A stretch of DNA of 64,000 bases from CAXBID01 sp963815305 (GCA_963815305.1 CAWFFW010000001.1:2232001-2296000); one strand, 5' to 3'; shown: positions 10,324 through 18,804, counted from the first letter of the stretch. A program made the numbers and translations. The notes: generated by a model from the sequence alone, not told the origin.

Positions 10324-10878
10324 TTATACTTTTTCAACTTGCATATAACTTAGTTCTAATGGTGTTTTTCTTCCGAAAATTTTAACCATTACCTCAAGTT
10401 TACGCTTTTCTTCATTTATTTTTTCAATAGTCCCATCAAATCCATTGAATGGTCCATCAATCACTTTAACCGTTTCTCCTTTTGTAAAAGGAATAGCAAC
10501 ATTAGCACTTTCTTCTACTGAAAGTTCATCAACCTTACCTAACATTCTGTTCACTTCAGATTGTCTTAACGGCACGGGGTCGCCTCCTTTTGTTTCTCCC
10601 AAAAATCCAATAACATTCGTTACGGATCTGATGATATGCGGAACCTCACCAGTTAAATTAGCTTGCACCATAATATAACCTGGAAAAAACACTTTTTCTT
10701 TGTGTATTTTTTTTCCGTTACGAATTTGAATCACGCGTTCTGTTGGAACTAATACTTGATCTACATAATCTTCTAAACCTAGACGAGCTATTTCATTCTC
10801 AATATATGTTTTGATTTTGTTTTCCTGACCACTTACAGCTCTAACAACATACCACTTTTTTTCACTTACTTCAGACAT
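10324..10878 (-). CDS. nusG: Transcription termination/antitermination protein NusG
   Basis: Elongation factor linking RNA polymerase to Rho and the ribosome. 184 residues: an N-terminal NGN domain (KKWYVVRAVSGQENKIK at the start, FPGYIMV near residue 65) and a C-terminal KOW domain (FTKGETVKVIDGPFNGFDG, about 125-145). Placed 12 bp after secE, as in most bacteria. Confidence 0.98.
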   Translation of the reverse strand: MSEVSEKKWYVVRAVSGQENKIKTYIENEIARLGLEDYVDQVLVPTERVIQIRNGKKIHKEKVFFPGYIMVQANLTGEVPHIIRSVTNVIGFLGETKGGDPVPLRQSEVNRMLGKVDELSVEESANVAIPFTKGETVKVIDGPFNGFDGTIEKINEEKRKLEVMVKIFGRKTPLELSYMQVEKV

Positions 10879-10890
10879 AAAATTTTGTTT

Positions 10891-11088
10891 TTAACCGTTA
10901 ATCCAATCAAAGTAAAATGTTATGACCTTGCTGAATACTGTATCTACTCCCCATATTGCAAGAGAAAATATAATTGAAAATACAGCAACTAAAACAGTTA
11001 AACTTTGTGCTTCTGCCCAAGTAGGCCAAGACACATTATTCTTTAGTTCTCCGAATGATTCTTTTATATAATTTACAATTCCAGCCAT
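10891..11088 (-). CDS. secE: Preprotein translocase subunit SecE
   Basis: Small essential SecYEG subunit. 65 residues with the amphipathic cytoplasmic segment (FGELKNNVSWPTWAEA, where W-P-T is conserved) followed by one transmembrane helix (about residues 29-50). Length fits the short single-span SecE of Bacteroidota. Next to nusG and downstream of tRNA-Trp. Confidence 0.96.
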   Translation of the reverse strand: MAGIVNYIKESFGELKNNVSWPTWAEAQSLTVLVAVFSIIFSLAIWGVDTVFSKVITFYFDWING

Positions 11089-11139
11089 GTTATTATTTTC
11101 TTTTTAATCTAAATTGAAATATTACTCAATTATCTGTTG

Positions 11140-11212
11140 CACGGGCGGAGAGACTCGAACTCCCGACACCTGGTTTTGGAGACCAGTGCTCTACCAACTG
11201 AGCTACGCCCGT
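11140..11212 (-). tRNA. tRNA-Trp (anticodon CCA)
   Basis: Read on the minus strand this gives a complete 73-nt cloverleaf: acceptor stem ACGGGCG/CGCCCGT, D-arm GCTCAGTTGGTAGAGC, anticodon arm CTGGTCTCCAAAACCAG with anticodon CCA, T-arm with GTTCGAGTC, discriminator G. The 3' CCA is not encoded. It sits between tuf and secE, a conserved position in Bacteroidota. Confidence 0.97.
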
Positions 11213-11224
11213 AAACATAAGTCA

Positions 11225-11249
11225 AGGTATTCCGAAAAACGGAATACCT
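11225..11249 (-). other. Hairpin between tuf and tRNA-Trp
   Basis: AGGTATTCCG (11225-11234) and CGGAATACCT (11240-11249) form a perfect 10-bp stem with a five-A loop. No U-run follows on the minus strand before tRNA-Trp, so it is more likely an mRNA 3'-end stabiliser or processing site that frees tRNA-Trp than a full terminator. The role is inferred from position. Confidence 0.45.
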
Positions 11250-11276
11250 CAACTCAAATTTTTTATTTAAACTGTA

Positions 11277-12464
11277 TTAGTCTAATATCTCAGTTACCTG
11301 ACCTGCACCAACTGTTCTACCTCCTTCACGGATTGCAAAACGTAAACCTACATTCATTGCAATTGGTTGAATTAATTCAACAGTAATAGTTAAGTTATCT
11401 CCAGGCATCACCATTTCAACTCCACTTGGAAGTGCAATGTTTCCAGTCACATCAGTTGTACGTACATAAAACTGAGGACGGTAATTATTATGGAATGGTG
11501 TGTGACGACCACCTTCTTCTTTTTTAAGAACGTAAACCTCAGCTTTAAATTTAGCATGTGGCGTTACAGAACCTGGCTTACAAATAACCATACCTCTTGA
11601 TATTTGAGATTTCTCAATACCTCTTAATAAGATACCTGCATTATCTCCAGCTTCACCTCTATCTAAAATTTGACGGAACATTTCAATACCTGTTACTGTA
11701 GATGTTAACTTTGCAGCTCCCATACCAATAATCTCAACAGGATCTCCTGTTTTTGCTATACCAGTTTCAATACGACCTGTTGCTACAGTACCACGACCAG
11801 TAATAGAGAATACATCTTCGATAGGCATTAAGAAAGGCTTATCAACTTCTCTTAGTGGCTCTTCAATCCATGAATCTACAGCTTCCATTAATTCTAAAAC
11901 AGTATCCACCCATTTTTTCTCACCGTTAAGCGCACCTAAAGCAGAACCAGAAATTACAGGACCATTATCTCCATCATATTCATAAAAAGACAATAGATCT
12001 CTAATTTCCATATCTACTAATTCAAGTAACTCCTCATCATCAACCATATCCACTTTATTCATGAATACAACCATACGAGGAATACCTACTTGACGACCTA
12101 AAAGGATGTGTTCACGAGTTTGTGGCATAGGACCATCGGTAGCCGCAACTACTAAAATAGCACCATCCATTTGCGCAGCACCAGTAACCATATTTTTTAC
12201 GTAATCCGCGTGACCTGGACAGTCAACGTGTGCGTAATGACGGTTTGCTGTTGCGTATTCTACGTGAGATGTATTAATTGTTATACCTCTTTCTTTTTCT
12301 TCAGGAGCATTATCAATTTGATCAAATGATCTTGCTTCAGAATAACCTGCATCAGCTAATACTTTAGTAATAGCAGCAGTTAAAGTTGTTTTACCGTGAT
12401 CTACGTGTCCAATTGTACCAATATTTAAGTGTGGTTTTGAACGATCGAAAGTTGCCTTTGCCAT
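11277..12464 (-). CDS. tuf: Elongation factor Tu
   Basis: GTPase delivering aminoacyl-tRNA to the ribosome. 395 residues with G1 GHVDHGKTTLTAAIT, G3 DCPGHADYVKNM, G4 NKVDMVD and G5 SGSAL, followed by the beta-barrel domains 2 and 3 ending EGGRTVGAGQVTEILD. Flanked by tRNA-Thr(GGT) upstream and tRNA-Trp downstream, the usual Bacteroidota context, and probably processed from one long transcript with the tRNAs. Confidence 0.98.
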   Translation of the reverse strand: MAKATFDRSKPHLNIGTIGHVDHGKTTLTAAITKVLADAGYSEARSFDQIDNAPEEKERGITINTSHVEYATANRHYAHVDCPGHADYVKNMVTGAAQMDGAILVVAATDGPMPQTREHILLGRQVGIPRMVVFMNKVDMVDDEELLELVDMEIRDLLSFYEYDGDNGPVISGSALGALNGEKKWVDTVLELMEAVDSWIEEPLREVDKPFLMPIEDVFSITGRGTVATGRIETGIAKTGDPVEIIGMGAAKLTSTVTGIEMFRQILDRGEAGDNAGILLRGIEKSQISRGMVICKPGSVTPHAKFKAEVYVLKKEEGGRHTPFHNNYRPQFYVRTTDVTGNIALPSGVEMVMPGDNLTITVELIQPIAMNVGLRFAIREGGRTVGAGQVTEILD

Positions 12465-12533
12465 GTTTTTTAAATAATTTTAATCTTAGTTATATAATAA
12501 TATTAGTGTATTCTTTTTTTTTGTCTAATATAG

Positions 12534-12605
12534 AGCCAATGACGAGAATTGAACTCGTGACCTCTTCCTTACCAAGGAAACGCTCTACCCCTGAGCTACA
12601 CCGGC
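12534..12605 (-). tRNA. tRNA-Thr (anticodon GGT)
   Basis: Minus-strand cloverleaf of 72 nt: acceptor GCCGGTG paired with CATTGGC (two G-T pairs), D-arm GCTCAGGGGTAGAGC, anticodon arm TTCCTTGGTAAGGAA giving anticodon GGT, T-arm with GTTCAATTC. No encoded CCA. Immediately upstream of tuf. Confidence 0.96.
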
Positions 12606-12670
12606 GTAAAGTTTTTATTTCCTTTTCTTTCAAATAACCCAATGACAGATTACACTAATTGAAAGAAGAG

Positions 12671-12690
12671 ATTCCTGCCTTCGCAGGAAT
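12671..12690. repeat. Short palindrome between tRNA-Gly and tRNA-Thr(GGT)
   Basis: ATTCCTGC (12671-12678) and GCAGGAAT (12683-12690) form a perfect 8-bp inverted repeat with a CTTC loop. This motif type is a common dispersed palindrome in flavobacterial intergenic DNA (from memory, not searched). Here it could also guide cleavage between the two tRNAs. Confidence 0.5.
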
Positions 12691-12695
12691 TTTAG

Positions 12696-12768
12696 AGCGA
12701 GAGACCGGGTTCGAACCGGCGACATTCAGCTTGGAAGGCTGACGCTCTACCAACTGAGCTACTCTCGC
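12696..12768 (-). tRNA. tRNA-Gly (anticodon TCC)
   Basis: 73-nt minus-strand cloverleaf: acceptor GCGAGAG/CTCTCGC, D-arm GCTCAGTTGGTAGAGC, anticodon arm CAGCCTTCCAAGCTG with anticodon TCC, T-arm CCGGTTCGAACCCGG, discriminator T. No encoded CCA. Confidence 0.97.
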
Positions 12769-12797
12769 AATTACTAATAATTCTTTTGTGAAAAATG

Positions 12798-12879
<82 letters not shown>

Positions 12880-12958
12880 AATTTATTTTATTCACTATTT
12901 TAAAGAACATTCTCAAAACTTTTTTCGATTTGAGATTTCTGCCCAAGCAGTAATTTTG

Positions 12959-13032
12959 AGCCGATGGAGGGACTCGAACCCACGACCTGCTGATTACAAA
13001 TCAGCTGCTCTAGCCAGCTGAGCTACATCGGC
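12959..13032 (-). tRNA. tRNA-Thr (anticodon TGT)
   Basis: 74-nt minus-strand cloverleaf: acceptor GCCGATG/CATCGGC, D-arm GCTCAGCTGGCTAGAGC, anticodon arm GCTGATTTGTAATCAGC with anticodon TGT, T-arm with GTTCGAGTC, discriminator T. First gene of the tRNA-tuf transcript, lying right after the promoter at 13085-13113. Confidence 0.97.
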
Positions 13033-13055
13033 GTTTTTTTTAAGTTTTTACACAT

Positions 13056-13083
13056 AAAAAAAGCCCGTCATTTCTAACGGACT
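13056..13083 (-). terminator. Rho-independent terminator of hpf/xerC
   Basis: On the minus strand AGTCCGT pairs with ACGGGCT (one U-G pair) around an 8-nt loop, followed by seven T. It lies just downstream of the hpf stop at 13135 and directly after the -7 box of the next transcription unit, so the 5' arm straddles the predicted start of the tRNA-tuf transcript. Confidence 0.7.
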
Positions 13084-13084
13084 G

Positions 13085-13113
13085 CAAATGTATAGATTTT
13101 TTATTTTATTCAA
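13085..13113 (-). promoter_or_regulatory. Promoter of the tRNA-tuf-secE-nusG-ribosomal protein block
   Basis: A match to the Bacteroidota housekeeping promoter: -33 TTG (13111-13113), 18-nt spacer, -7 box TACATTTG (13085-13092), read on the minus strand. The predicted start, 5-7 nt downstream, falls inside the hpf terminator stem. Confidence 0.75.
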
Positions 13114-13134
13114 AACATTTTTTAAGAAATTTTA

Positions 13135-13437
13135 TCATAAATGTGCTCTTAATTTTTCTTTTCGTTTTTTTAGCTGTCTTTCTAACGATGATACTGCCAT
13201 ATCTGTACCTTCTTCAAAAGATTTGCATTGTTTTTTTACAATTAAACTATCTCCAGGAACGCTTACACGCGCTTCAAAAACTTTGTTTTGTTTGTCACTG
13301 GTGTTTTCTACTTTTAAATAAACATCTGATTTAATAACTTTATCATAAAACATATCCAACTTATCCATACGTTTTTGAATAAAATTAATTAGCTTTTTAT
13401 CAGCATTAAAATTAACTGATTGCGTGTTTACTTTCAT
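13135..13437 (-). CDS. hpf: Ribosome hibernation-promoting factor, short HPF/YfiA family
   Basis: Binds the 30S subunit in slow growth and supports ribosome inactivation or dimerisation. 100 residues with the short-HPF fold pattern: N-terminal MKVNTQSVNFNADKKLINFIQKRMDKL, a central V-L-K-V-E strand and a basic C-terminus (LERQLKKRKEKLRAHL). It lacks the extra dimerisation domain of long HPF. Downstream of xerC (38-bp gap) and before the tRNA cluster, as in many flavobacteria. Confidence 0.9.
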   Translation of the reverse strand: MKVNTQSVNFNADKKLINFIQKRMDKLDMFYDKVIKSDVYLKVENTSDKQNKVFEARVSVPGDSLIVKKQCKSFEEGTDMAVSSLERQLKKRKEKLRAHL

Positions 13438-13475
13438 ACTTCTACATTTTTTGGTTAGACAATGATTTTAAACTT

Positions 13476-14366
13476 CTATTTTTTACTTCTTGGGTGCGTA
13501 TTTATATGTACCCTTTTTAACTCTGCTATACTGTTATGTGTATAGACTTGTGTTGCTGCCAAACTAGAGTGGCCTAAAAGTTCTTTAACAGCATTTAAAT
13601 CAGCACCTTGATTTAGTAAGTGGGTTGCAAAAGAGTGCCTTAATATATGTGGACTCTTTTTTACTTTTGAAGATGCTAAACTAAAATACTCATTTACTAT
13701 TCTGTAAACAAGTGTTTCATATATTTTAACGCCTTTTTTAGTTAAAAAAAGATTTTCTTTATCAATTATTAGTTCCAACTTATTTCTAGCCTCTAAATAC
13801 TTTTTTAATGTTTGCACCACTGTATTTAATAACGGAACGATTCGTTCTTTATTTCTTTTACCTAATACTTTCAATGTTTTATTATCTAAATTAAAACTTT
13901 TAATTTCTAATTCAACCAATTCAATGCGTCTGATACCTGTTGAATAAAACAATTCTATAATCAACTTATCTCGGATTCCTTCAAAATCGTTTTGAAAATT
14001 TAAGTCGCTTAGAGCAGTATCAATTTCTTTTTCTGAAAAAGGAACTTGAATTTTTTTACTAACTTTTAATGCTTTGTGTTTAGCTAGTGGATTTATTTCT
14101 ATAGCTTGAATTTTTAATAGAAACTTATAATAGGTGTTTAGTGCTGATACTTTTCTATTGATACTTCGGTTTGATAAACCATTCTCAACCAATAAAACAA
14201 TCCAACTTCGTATTTGAGAATAATTAACTTTATTGATACTGTTTACTTCATATTCAATATTAATGAAATCTAAAAAGTCTTCTAAATCATTTCTATAGGC
14301 ATTTACTGTTAACGCCGAATATTTTTTTTCGAGTAATAAATAATCGGTAAAGGGTTGAAAAGACAA
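13476..14366 (-). CDS. xerC: Tyrosine recombinase XerC
   Basis: Site-specific recombinase of the chromosome-dimer resolution family; the 296-residue length and core gene context (rpsU-xerC-hpf) argue for XerC rather than a mobile-element integrase. N-terminal SAM-like DNA-binding domain about residues 1-85; catalytic domain with R (STGIRRIEL, about 145), HILRHSFATHLLNQGADL (HxxR near 240) and LGHSSLAATQVYTH with the nucleophile Tyr near 273. The start is TTG (14364-14366): no in-frame ATG is close and the usual family N-terminus begins exactly here. Confidence 0.9.
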   Translation of the reverse strand: MSFQPFTDYLLLEKKYSALTVNAYRNDLEDFLDFINIEYEVNSINKVNYSQIRSWIVLLVENGLSNRSINRKVSALNTYYKFLLKIQAIEINPLAKHKALKVSKKIQVPFSEKEIDTALSDLNFQNDFEGIRDKLIIELFYSTGIRRIELVELEIKSFNLDNKTLKVLGKRNKERIVPLLNTVVQTLKKYLEARNKLELIIDKENLFLTKKGVKIYETLVYRIVNEYFSLASSKVKKSPHILRHSFATHLLNQGADLNAVKELLGHSSLAATQVYTHNSIAELKRVHINTHPRSKK

Positions 14367-14441
14367 ATCTTATATTATTAGAGGATTAGAATCTTACAAT
14401 TATTATAGATAAATGTACAACCTTTTATTTAAAGATAAAAC

Positions 14442-14469
14442 AAAAAAAATCCCACTGAATAGTGGGATT
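14442..14469 (-). terminator. Rho-independent terminator of rpsU
   Basis: AATCCCACT (14448-14456) and AGTGGGATT (14461-14469) form a perfect 9-bp stem with a GAAT loop. Read on the minus strand it is followed by a run of T (plus-strand A at 14442-14449). It lies 25 bp after the rpsU stop and separates rpsU from xerC. Confidence 0.85.
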
Positions 14470-14493
14470 GTATCATTTTGAGAATGATATTAA

Positions 14494-14688
14494 TTATATA
14501 TCCTCTGTATCTCTTAAGCCTTGAATGTATTGCGCTTTCTGAATTTGCGCTCTACGAATCACTGAAGGTTTATTAAACTGCTTACGTGCTTGCAACTGAC
14601 GCTTTGTACCAGTTTTATCAAACTTACGTTTGTAACGCTTTAGCGGTCTATCTATATTTTCTCCTTCTTTAATTGGTATTATTAACAT
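14494..14688 (-). CDS. rpsU: 30S ribosomal protein S21 (bS21)
   Basis: Small basic protein of the 30S platform, 64 residues (MLIIPIKEGENIDRPLKRYKRK...). In Bacteroidota, bS21 with bS18 and bS6 helps sequester the 16S rRNA 3' tail, which explains the general absence of Shine-Dalgarno use. This gene is the exception: it has a strong SD (14699-14706), a near-perfect promoter and its own terminator, so it is an isolated single-gene unit. Confidence 0.97.
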   Translation of the reverse strand: MLIIPIKEGENIDRPLKRYKRKFDKTGTKRQLQARKQFNKPSVIRRAQIQKAQYIQGLRDTEDI

Positions 14689-14698
14689 AGTGTCTTAA

Positions 14699-14706
14699 CC
14701 TCCTCT
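14699..14706 (-). promoter_or_regulatory. Strong Shine-Dalgarno of rpsU
   Basis: AGAGGAGG on the minus strand, 10 nt before the rpsU ATG. It is fully complementary to the anti-SD core of 16S rRNA. Strong SDs are otherwise rare in this window; conservation upstream of rpsU in flavobacteria has been linked to autoregulation by bS21 occupancy of the 30S platform. Confidence 0.85.
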
Positions 14707-14726
14707 CTTTTAGATTTTTCAAGGCG

Positions 14727-14756
14727 CAAATATAAAAAGTAATTTATAATGTACAA
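14727..14756 (-). promoter_or_regulatory. rpsU promoter
   Basis: -33 TTG (14754-14756), 19-nt spacer, -7 box TATATTTG (14727-14734) on the minus strand: a full consensus Bacteroidota housekeeping promoter, about 38 nt upstream of the start codon. Confidence 0.8.
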
Positions 14757-15078
14757 TGATATAGGTTAATATTTTTAGAAAATTGATATTTAACTTTTTG
14801 ACAAATTTGGCTGATTTGTTTAATGATTTATTAAAAATATTAAAACGGTTTCATATAAAATCCTTGTACCTCACAATGGCAACTTAATAACTCATTATAA
14901 AATCATTTAGAAACTTTAAAATGCTGACTGAAAACAAATTGAGAAAATACCCAATTCTATAGTGGTAGAAATGATTTTTGTTATGAATTTAGTTCTAATG
15001 GCATTAAATATAAGTCCTGAATTAGAGACATGGGATTTGAATTAAATAAAAACGAAATCACAACAATAATAAATTGTA
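14757..15078. other. Gene-free spacer between rpsU promoter and the TonB-receptor terminator
   Basis: About 320 bp of AT-rich DNA with frequent stops in all frames. I see no tRNA, no convincing ORF, no repeat and no strong promoter in it. It separates the information-processing block from the DUF4331/TonB operon. Confidence 0.6.
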
Positions 15079-15080
15079 CA

Positions 15081-15117
15081 AAAAAGAAAGCGCCCAATTA
15101 TACCTCTATAATTGAGC
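15081..15117 (-). terminator. Terminator of the DUF4331-TPR-TonB receptor operon
   Basis: An 11-bp stem with one mismatch (15092-15102 with 15107-15117; core AATTATA/TATAATT, loop CCTC) is followed on the minus strand by a T-rich tract (CTTTCTTTTTT). It lies about 98 bp after the receptor stop at 15215. Confidence 0.7.
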
Positions 15118-15214
15118 AACTTTCAACCTAACAAACCTAACCAAAAAATCAAACACTTTAATTTACGGGTTCTGTAAAAACAATTAATTACCTCAAATTA
15201 ACTGACCATATTTT

Positions 15215-17443
15215 TTAAAATTTATAAGTTATTGAGCCTTTTACGAAAAATGGCGTACCAGGTGTAAAATGAATTTCTTCAACTGATTGTGCCTCATTTT
15301 GCAATCTAGACTCTGTAGCAAATTGAGTTTCGTTCCATTCGGTATCAAAAAGGTTTTCTATAACTAACCCTAATGTAACATTATTAAACGTATAATTCGC
15401 GCTTAAATCTGTTACTAAATAACCATCTGCAACTATGCTATTATCTTCATTTGCTGGCCTATCATCAATATATCTGTATTTAATACTCCCTGAAAATCCT
15501 TTATCATTTTTAACCGATAACCCTCCCGCTATTGTAAAATCTGGAGCCAATGGAATATAATTTTCACCTTCTGGATTTTCTATACTTCTTGCGTTCGTGT
15601 AAGTAGCATCAGTATCAAAATACAACCAATCGGTAAACTGATAGCGCAATCCAAAGTCCACACCATAACGTTCTGTTTTTCCACTAGGCTCAACAATTCC
15701 AGCATCACCCACATAAACAAATTCTTGTTCTAAAAACAAATACCATACTGCTGTATTTAAAAAGAGTTTAGATGTTGGTTTCCAAATATTACCAAAATCT
15801 ACCCCATAAGCACGTGGTAAAATATTTTCTTCCTGATTCATAACTATAACACGTGCATCGTTTGAATGAAAGCCAACACCTGATTTTAAAAACCACTGTA
15901 AGTTTTTATCAGCATTGTAAAAGACATTTAATTTGGGACTTACTACCGATTTATTTTCAGCTTGAGTTCTGCCATCATTCTGCAACTTATTATTATATAA
16001 AAACTTAAAGTAATCCAATCGTAATGCTGGGGCTACTGTAAATTTACCAAACTCAAATTCTGCATTTACAAAAACATCTATATTGGTTTGATTAATATCA
16101 CCTAATTTAATACGTTCAATAATTGTAGATTTATTTAAAGTTTTAGACAATTCATTAGCGTGAGACATATCATGTCTTAAACCTAAACCATAATTAAAAT
16201 TTACTGGTATTTGCCCTAAAAAGGTTTCCGTTTTAAAGGCTGTATTAAGACCAAATATATCTCTATTTTCTTTTTGCTTTATTTGATCGCCATTAATGGG
16301 ATTTTCCAAAAAGAAAGTAAAATTAGAATACAATTCGAAATCATAATTTGAATAAAAAGCGTTGGTTTTAAATATGGTTTCATCTGAGACTTGTTTTGTA
16401 AATTCTATATTAAAATTAGTACGTGCTGTATTTCCACCCTCGGTATCGTCAATAGCACCAAAACGCGAGATACTTCCATTATCTACGGCGCGTTGCGGTA
16501 TTTGCCCCGAGGCATCCCAGCGGCTTGTAAAATGTGATGCGGTTAAAGTTATTTTATCATTTTTGGACGTGTAAAACACATACTTTCCAAACGCATTGAG
16601 TCTATTGAAATTTTGAGGCGATTCAAAAGGGCCATCGCCCGTTAAATATTCAAAAGCAAGATATGCATTTTGACTTTTTACGTTTTCTAAAAGATTAAAC
16701 ATCCCCAAAGTACGTAGCATATTGAATTGCCCAATACTAAAATTTATGGAACTTTCACTTAAATAATCTTTTGTTGAAAAATTTACGTAACCTGCCGTAT
16801 TAAAGTCGCCTTCTTTTGCATAGTAAGGCCCTTTTCCAAAATCTATTTTATTTACAGTTTCTGGAATTACAAAGTGTAAATCACTATAACCTTGTCCGTG
16901 AGCATGCGATACCATATTTACAGGCATACCATCAACAGAAATTGACACATCTGTACCATGATCAACATCAAAACCTCTTAAAAAAAGTTGTTCTGCTTTA
17001 CCCCCTCCAGCATGTTGCCCGATAATTAATCCTGGTACTTTTCGTAAAACTTCTTGTGAAGAATTTACGGGATTAGTGTTTAAATCTAAACGCGTTATCG
17101 TGCTCATGGCATTTATTTGCTCTGAAATAACTAATTCGTCTAATTGAAACGTTTTTTCTATTAAAACTATATTTAGCATTTCATTCAAAGTTTCAACTTC
17201 AATAATTTTATTGTTATATCCTAATAGACCTATTTTTATAGAGTCGCCTACTTTAGTTTCGTTTAAAATAAACGCACCATTTTCTAACGTATGCGCATGA
17301 CTTTTAGAATTTAAATTATAAATATAAGCAGATTCCAGAGGCTGATTTAGATTGTTTGAAACCAATCCTTTTAATTGCTGACTATAGTTAAAATTAAACA
17401 TAAGTATGGCTGTTAAAAACGTAAAATTCTTTAAAAAATTCAT
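15215..17443 (-). CDS. TonB-dependent outer-membrane receptor
   Basis: Outer-membrane beta-barrel transporter energised by TonB. 742 residues from ATG 17443 (a GTG one codon upstream is also in frame). Signal peptide residues 1-21 (ending NYSQQ), a carboxypeptidase-regulatory-like/beta-sandwich module (about 22-95), plug with EVLRKVPGLIIGQHAGGGKAEQLFLRGFD, then barrel ending in an aromatic F (TYKF). The plug carries a His-rich patch, MVSHAHGQGYSDLHF. Last gene of a four-gene unit with two DUF4331-like proteins and a TPR lipoprotein. Substrate unknown; the histidines make a metal-related ligand possible but this is speculation. Confidence 0.9.
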   Translation of the reverse strand: MNFLKNFTFLTAILMFNFNYSQQLKGLVSNNLNQPLESAYIYNLNSKSHAHTLENGAFILNETKVGDSIKIGLLGYNNKIIEVETLNEMLNIVLIEKTFQLDELVISEQINAMSTITRLDLNTNPVNSSQEVLRKVPGLIIGQHAGGGKAEQLFLRGFDVDHGTDVSISVDGMPVNMVSHAHGQGYSDLHFVIPETVNKIDFGKGPYYAKEGDFNTAGYVNFSTKDYLSESSINFSIGQFNMLRTLGMFNLLENVKSQNAYLAFEYLTGDGPFESPQNFNRLNAFGKYVFYTSKNDKITLTASHFTSRWDASGQIPQRAVDNGSISRFGAIDDTEGGNTARTNFNIEFTKQVSDETIFKTNAFYSNYDFELYSNFTFFLENPINGDQIKQKENRDIFGLNTAFKTETFLGQIPVNFNYGLGLRHDMSHANELSKTLNKSTIIERIKLGDINQTNIDVFVNAEFEFGKFTVAPALRLDYFKFLYNNKLQNDGRTQAENKSVVSPKLNVFYNADKNLQWFLKSGVGFHSNDARVIVMNQEENILPRAYGVDFGNIWKPTSKLFLNTAVWYLFLEQEFVYVGDAGIVEPSGKTERYGVDFGLRYQFTDWLYFDTDATYTNARSIENPEGENYIPLAPDFTIAGGLSVKNDKGFSGSIKYRYIDDRPANEDNSIVADGYLVTDLSANYTFNNVTLGLVIENLFDTEWNETQFATESRLQNEAQSVEEIHFTPGTPFFVKGSITYKF

Positions 17444-17462
17444 CACAAATAGCTTTAATTAT

Positions 17463-18755
17463 TTATATATTTTCAATTTTTTTAGCCGTTAATGGGCCAA
17501 GCTCAAATGTGCTTTCTAATAATTCTTTTTTTAACGCTTTAGCTTTATCAAGCTTTTTATTTGATTTATATATTTGGGCTAAATGGTACAATGCTTCTGG
17601 TTCAAATGTTTTGTTTACAACATGCTTCTCCATAACTTCTAATGCTTCCCGAATATCTCCGTGATTGTAATAAGTCCAAGCCAATAAATCGTACGATTGT
17701 GGTGTTGGACGATTTTCAATTTCGGTTTGTGCTATTTGGAGTGCTATTGCTGATTTTGTATGATCTTCAGCATATATTAGGGCATTGTATTTGTTATACA
17801 TATCGCCATAAAGCCTATTAGCAACAGAATGTTCATATAATGCCAATTGCTCCTCTTTTAGCTTTAAATTTCCTTGGTATTCGGCAATTTCAGCTTTTAA
17901 TAAATAATAATCAGGAGCATTATATTTTTTAGTAATACTATTTAAAATATGAAGTGCCTCCTCTGCGTTTTTTTCATATGAATACACAATCCAAGCAATT
18001 CCTTTTTTTGCATAGGCATCGCCACTATCAATTTCTAAAGCTTTTAGATAATGTTTATAGGACTCTTCAATTCTTCCAGCATGCCCATAGTAATCTGCTA
18101 AGTTTGTATAAACCCACTGTTTTGTTGGGGCTAAATTTGAAGCTTCGGCAATGGTTTTAGCCTGCTCCATATATTTTATAGCAGCATCTAGATCTCCTCT
18201 ATGATCGGCCCATTTAGATAGGCGTATTAAATATTCAAAATCATTAGTATCATTACTAAATTTATCTAAATAGTTTTTTGCCAACTCATAGTTCCCCAAC
18301 TCTAAATGTACATCGAATAACATTTTTTGAGTAGATTCTAAATTTTCTCCAATGGCCTCTGCTTTTTTAAGTAGCTCTAAAGATTCTTTAAAACGATGCT
18401 GAGAAATGTAGTTATGAGCTAACGATTTTAAATATGAAGCTTTATTATAATTAGTCGCTTCATTAGCTTTAATTAATTTATTTTCTGCTTCAATTAGTAA
18501 TTCTATTTTTCCTGTTTTACTGAATAATTGAGATAGAGATGCCGCAACTTTAACTAAATATGGAAACTGATTTGGATCTTTTTCTAGCTTTTTTTCCCAG
18601 AATTCATGGTCATCCATAGTTATTTGCAACATCTCATCCTTCTCAACATTCAAATAATTAGTATATTCTTTTGTGTTTGTTATTTTTTTAGGTTTATGAT
18701 TACAACTTACAATAAGCAGCAATAATAATATTGTTATAATATTGATAGGTTTCAT
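17463..18755 (-). CDS. TPR-repeat lipoprotein
   Basis: 430 residues. Lipoprotein signal MKPINIITILLLLLIVSCNH with the lipobox cysteine near residue 18, then a helical solenoid of tetratricopeptide-like repeats over the rest (for example YYGHAGRIEESYKHYLKALEI, TYYNHGDIREALEVMEKHV, HLAQIYKSNKKLDKAKALKKEL). Likely periplasmic-facing scaffold or interaction protein. 19 bp upstream of the TonB receptor and downstream of the DUF4331-like genes, so probably part of the same machinery. Function not recognised beyond the fold. Confidence 0.8.
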   Translation of the reverse strand: MKPINIITILLLLLIVSCNHKPKKITNTKEYTNYLNVEKDEMLQITMDDHEFWEKKLEKDPNQFPYLVKVAASLSQLFSKTGKIELLIEAENKLIKANEATNYNKASYLKSLAHNYISQHRFKESLELLKKAEAIGENLESTQKMLFDVHLELGNYELAKNYLDKFSNDTNDFEYLIRLSKWADHRGDLDAAIKYMEQAKTIAEASNLAPTKQWVYTNLADYYGHAGRIEESYKHYLKALEIDSGDAYAKKGIAWIVYSYEKNAEEALHILNSITKKYNAPDYYLLKAEIAEYQGNLKLKEEQLALYEHSVANRLYGDMYNKYNALIYAEDHTKSAIALQIAQTEIENRPTPQSYDLLAWTYYNHGDIREALEVMEKHVVNKTFEPEALYHLAQIYKSNKKLDKAKALKKELLESTFELGPLTAKKIENI

Positions 18756-18804
18756 AATTGTTTGTTTTAAGGTAACTGTTAGGTGTTTGTTTATTAGGTA
18801 TAAA

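Noticed and set aside
11114..11386. Plus-strand open frame over tRNA-Trp and the end of tuf
   Set aside because: It runs through a complete tRNA and the tuf C-terminus; not a gene.
13476..14366. Tyrosine recombinase considered as a phage or transposon integrase
   Set aside because: Core-genome context (rpsU, hpf), usual XerC length, and no att-like repeats or phage genes.
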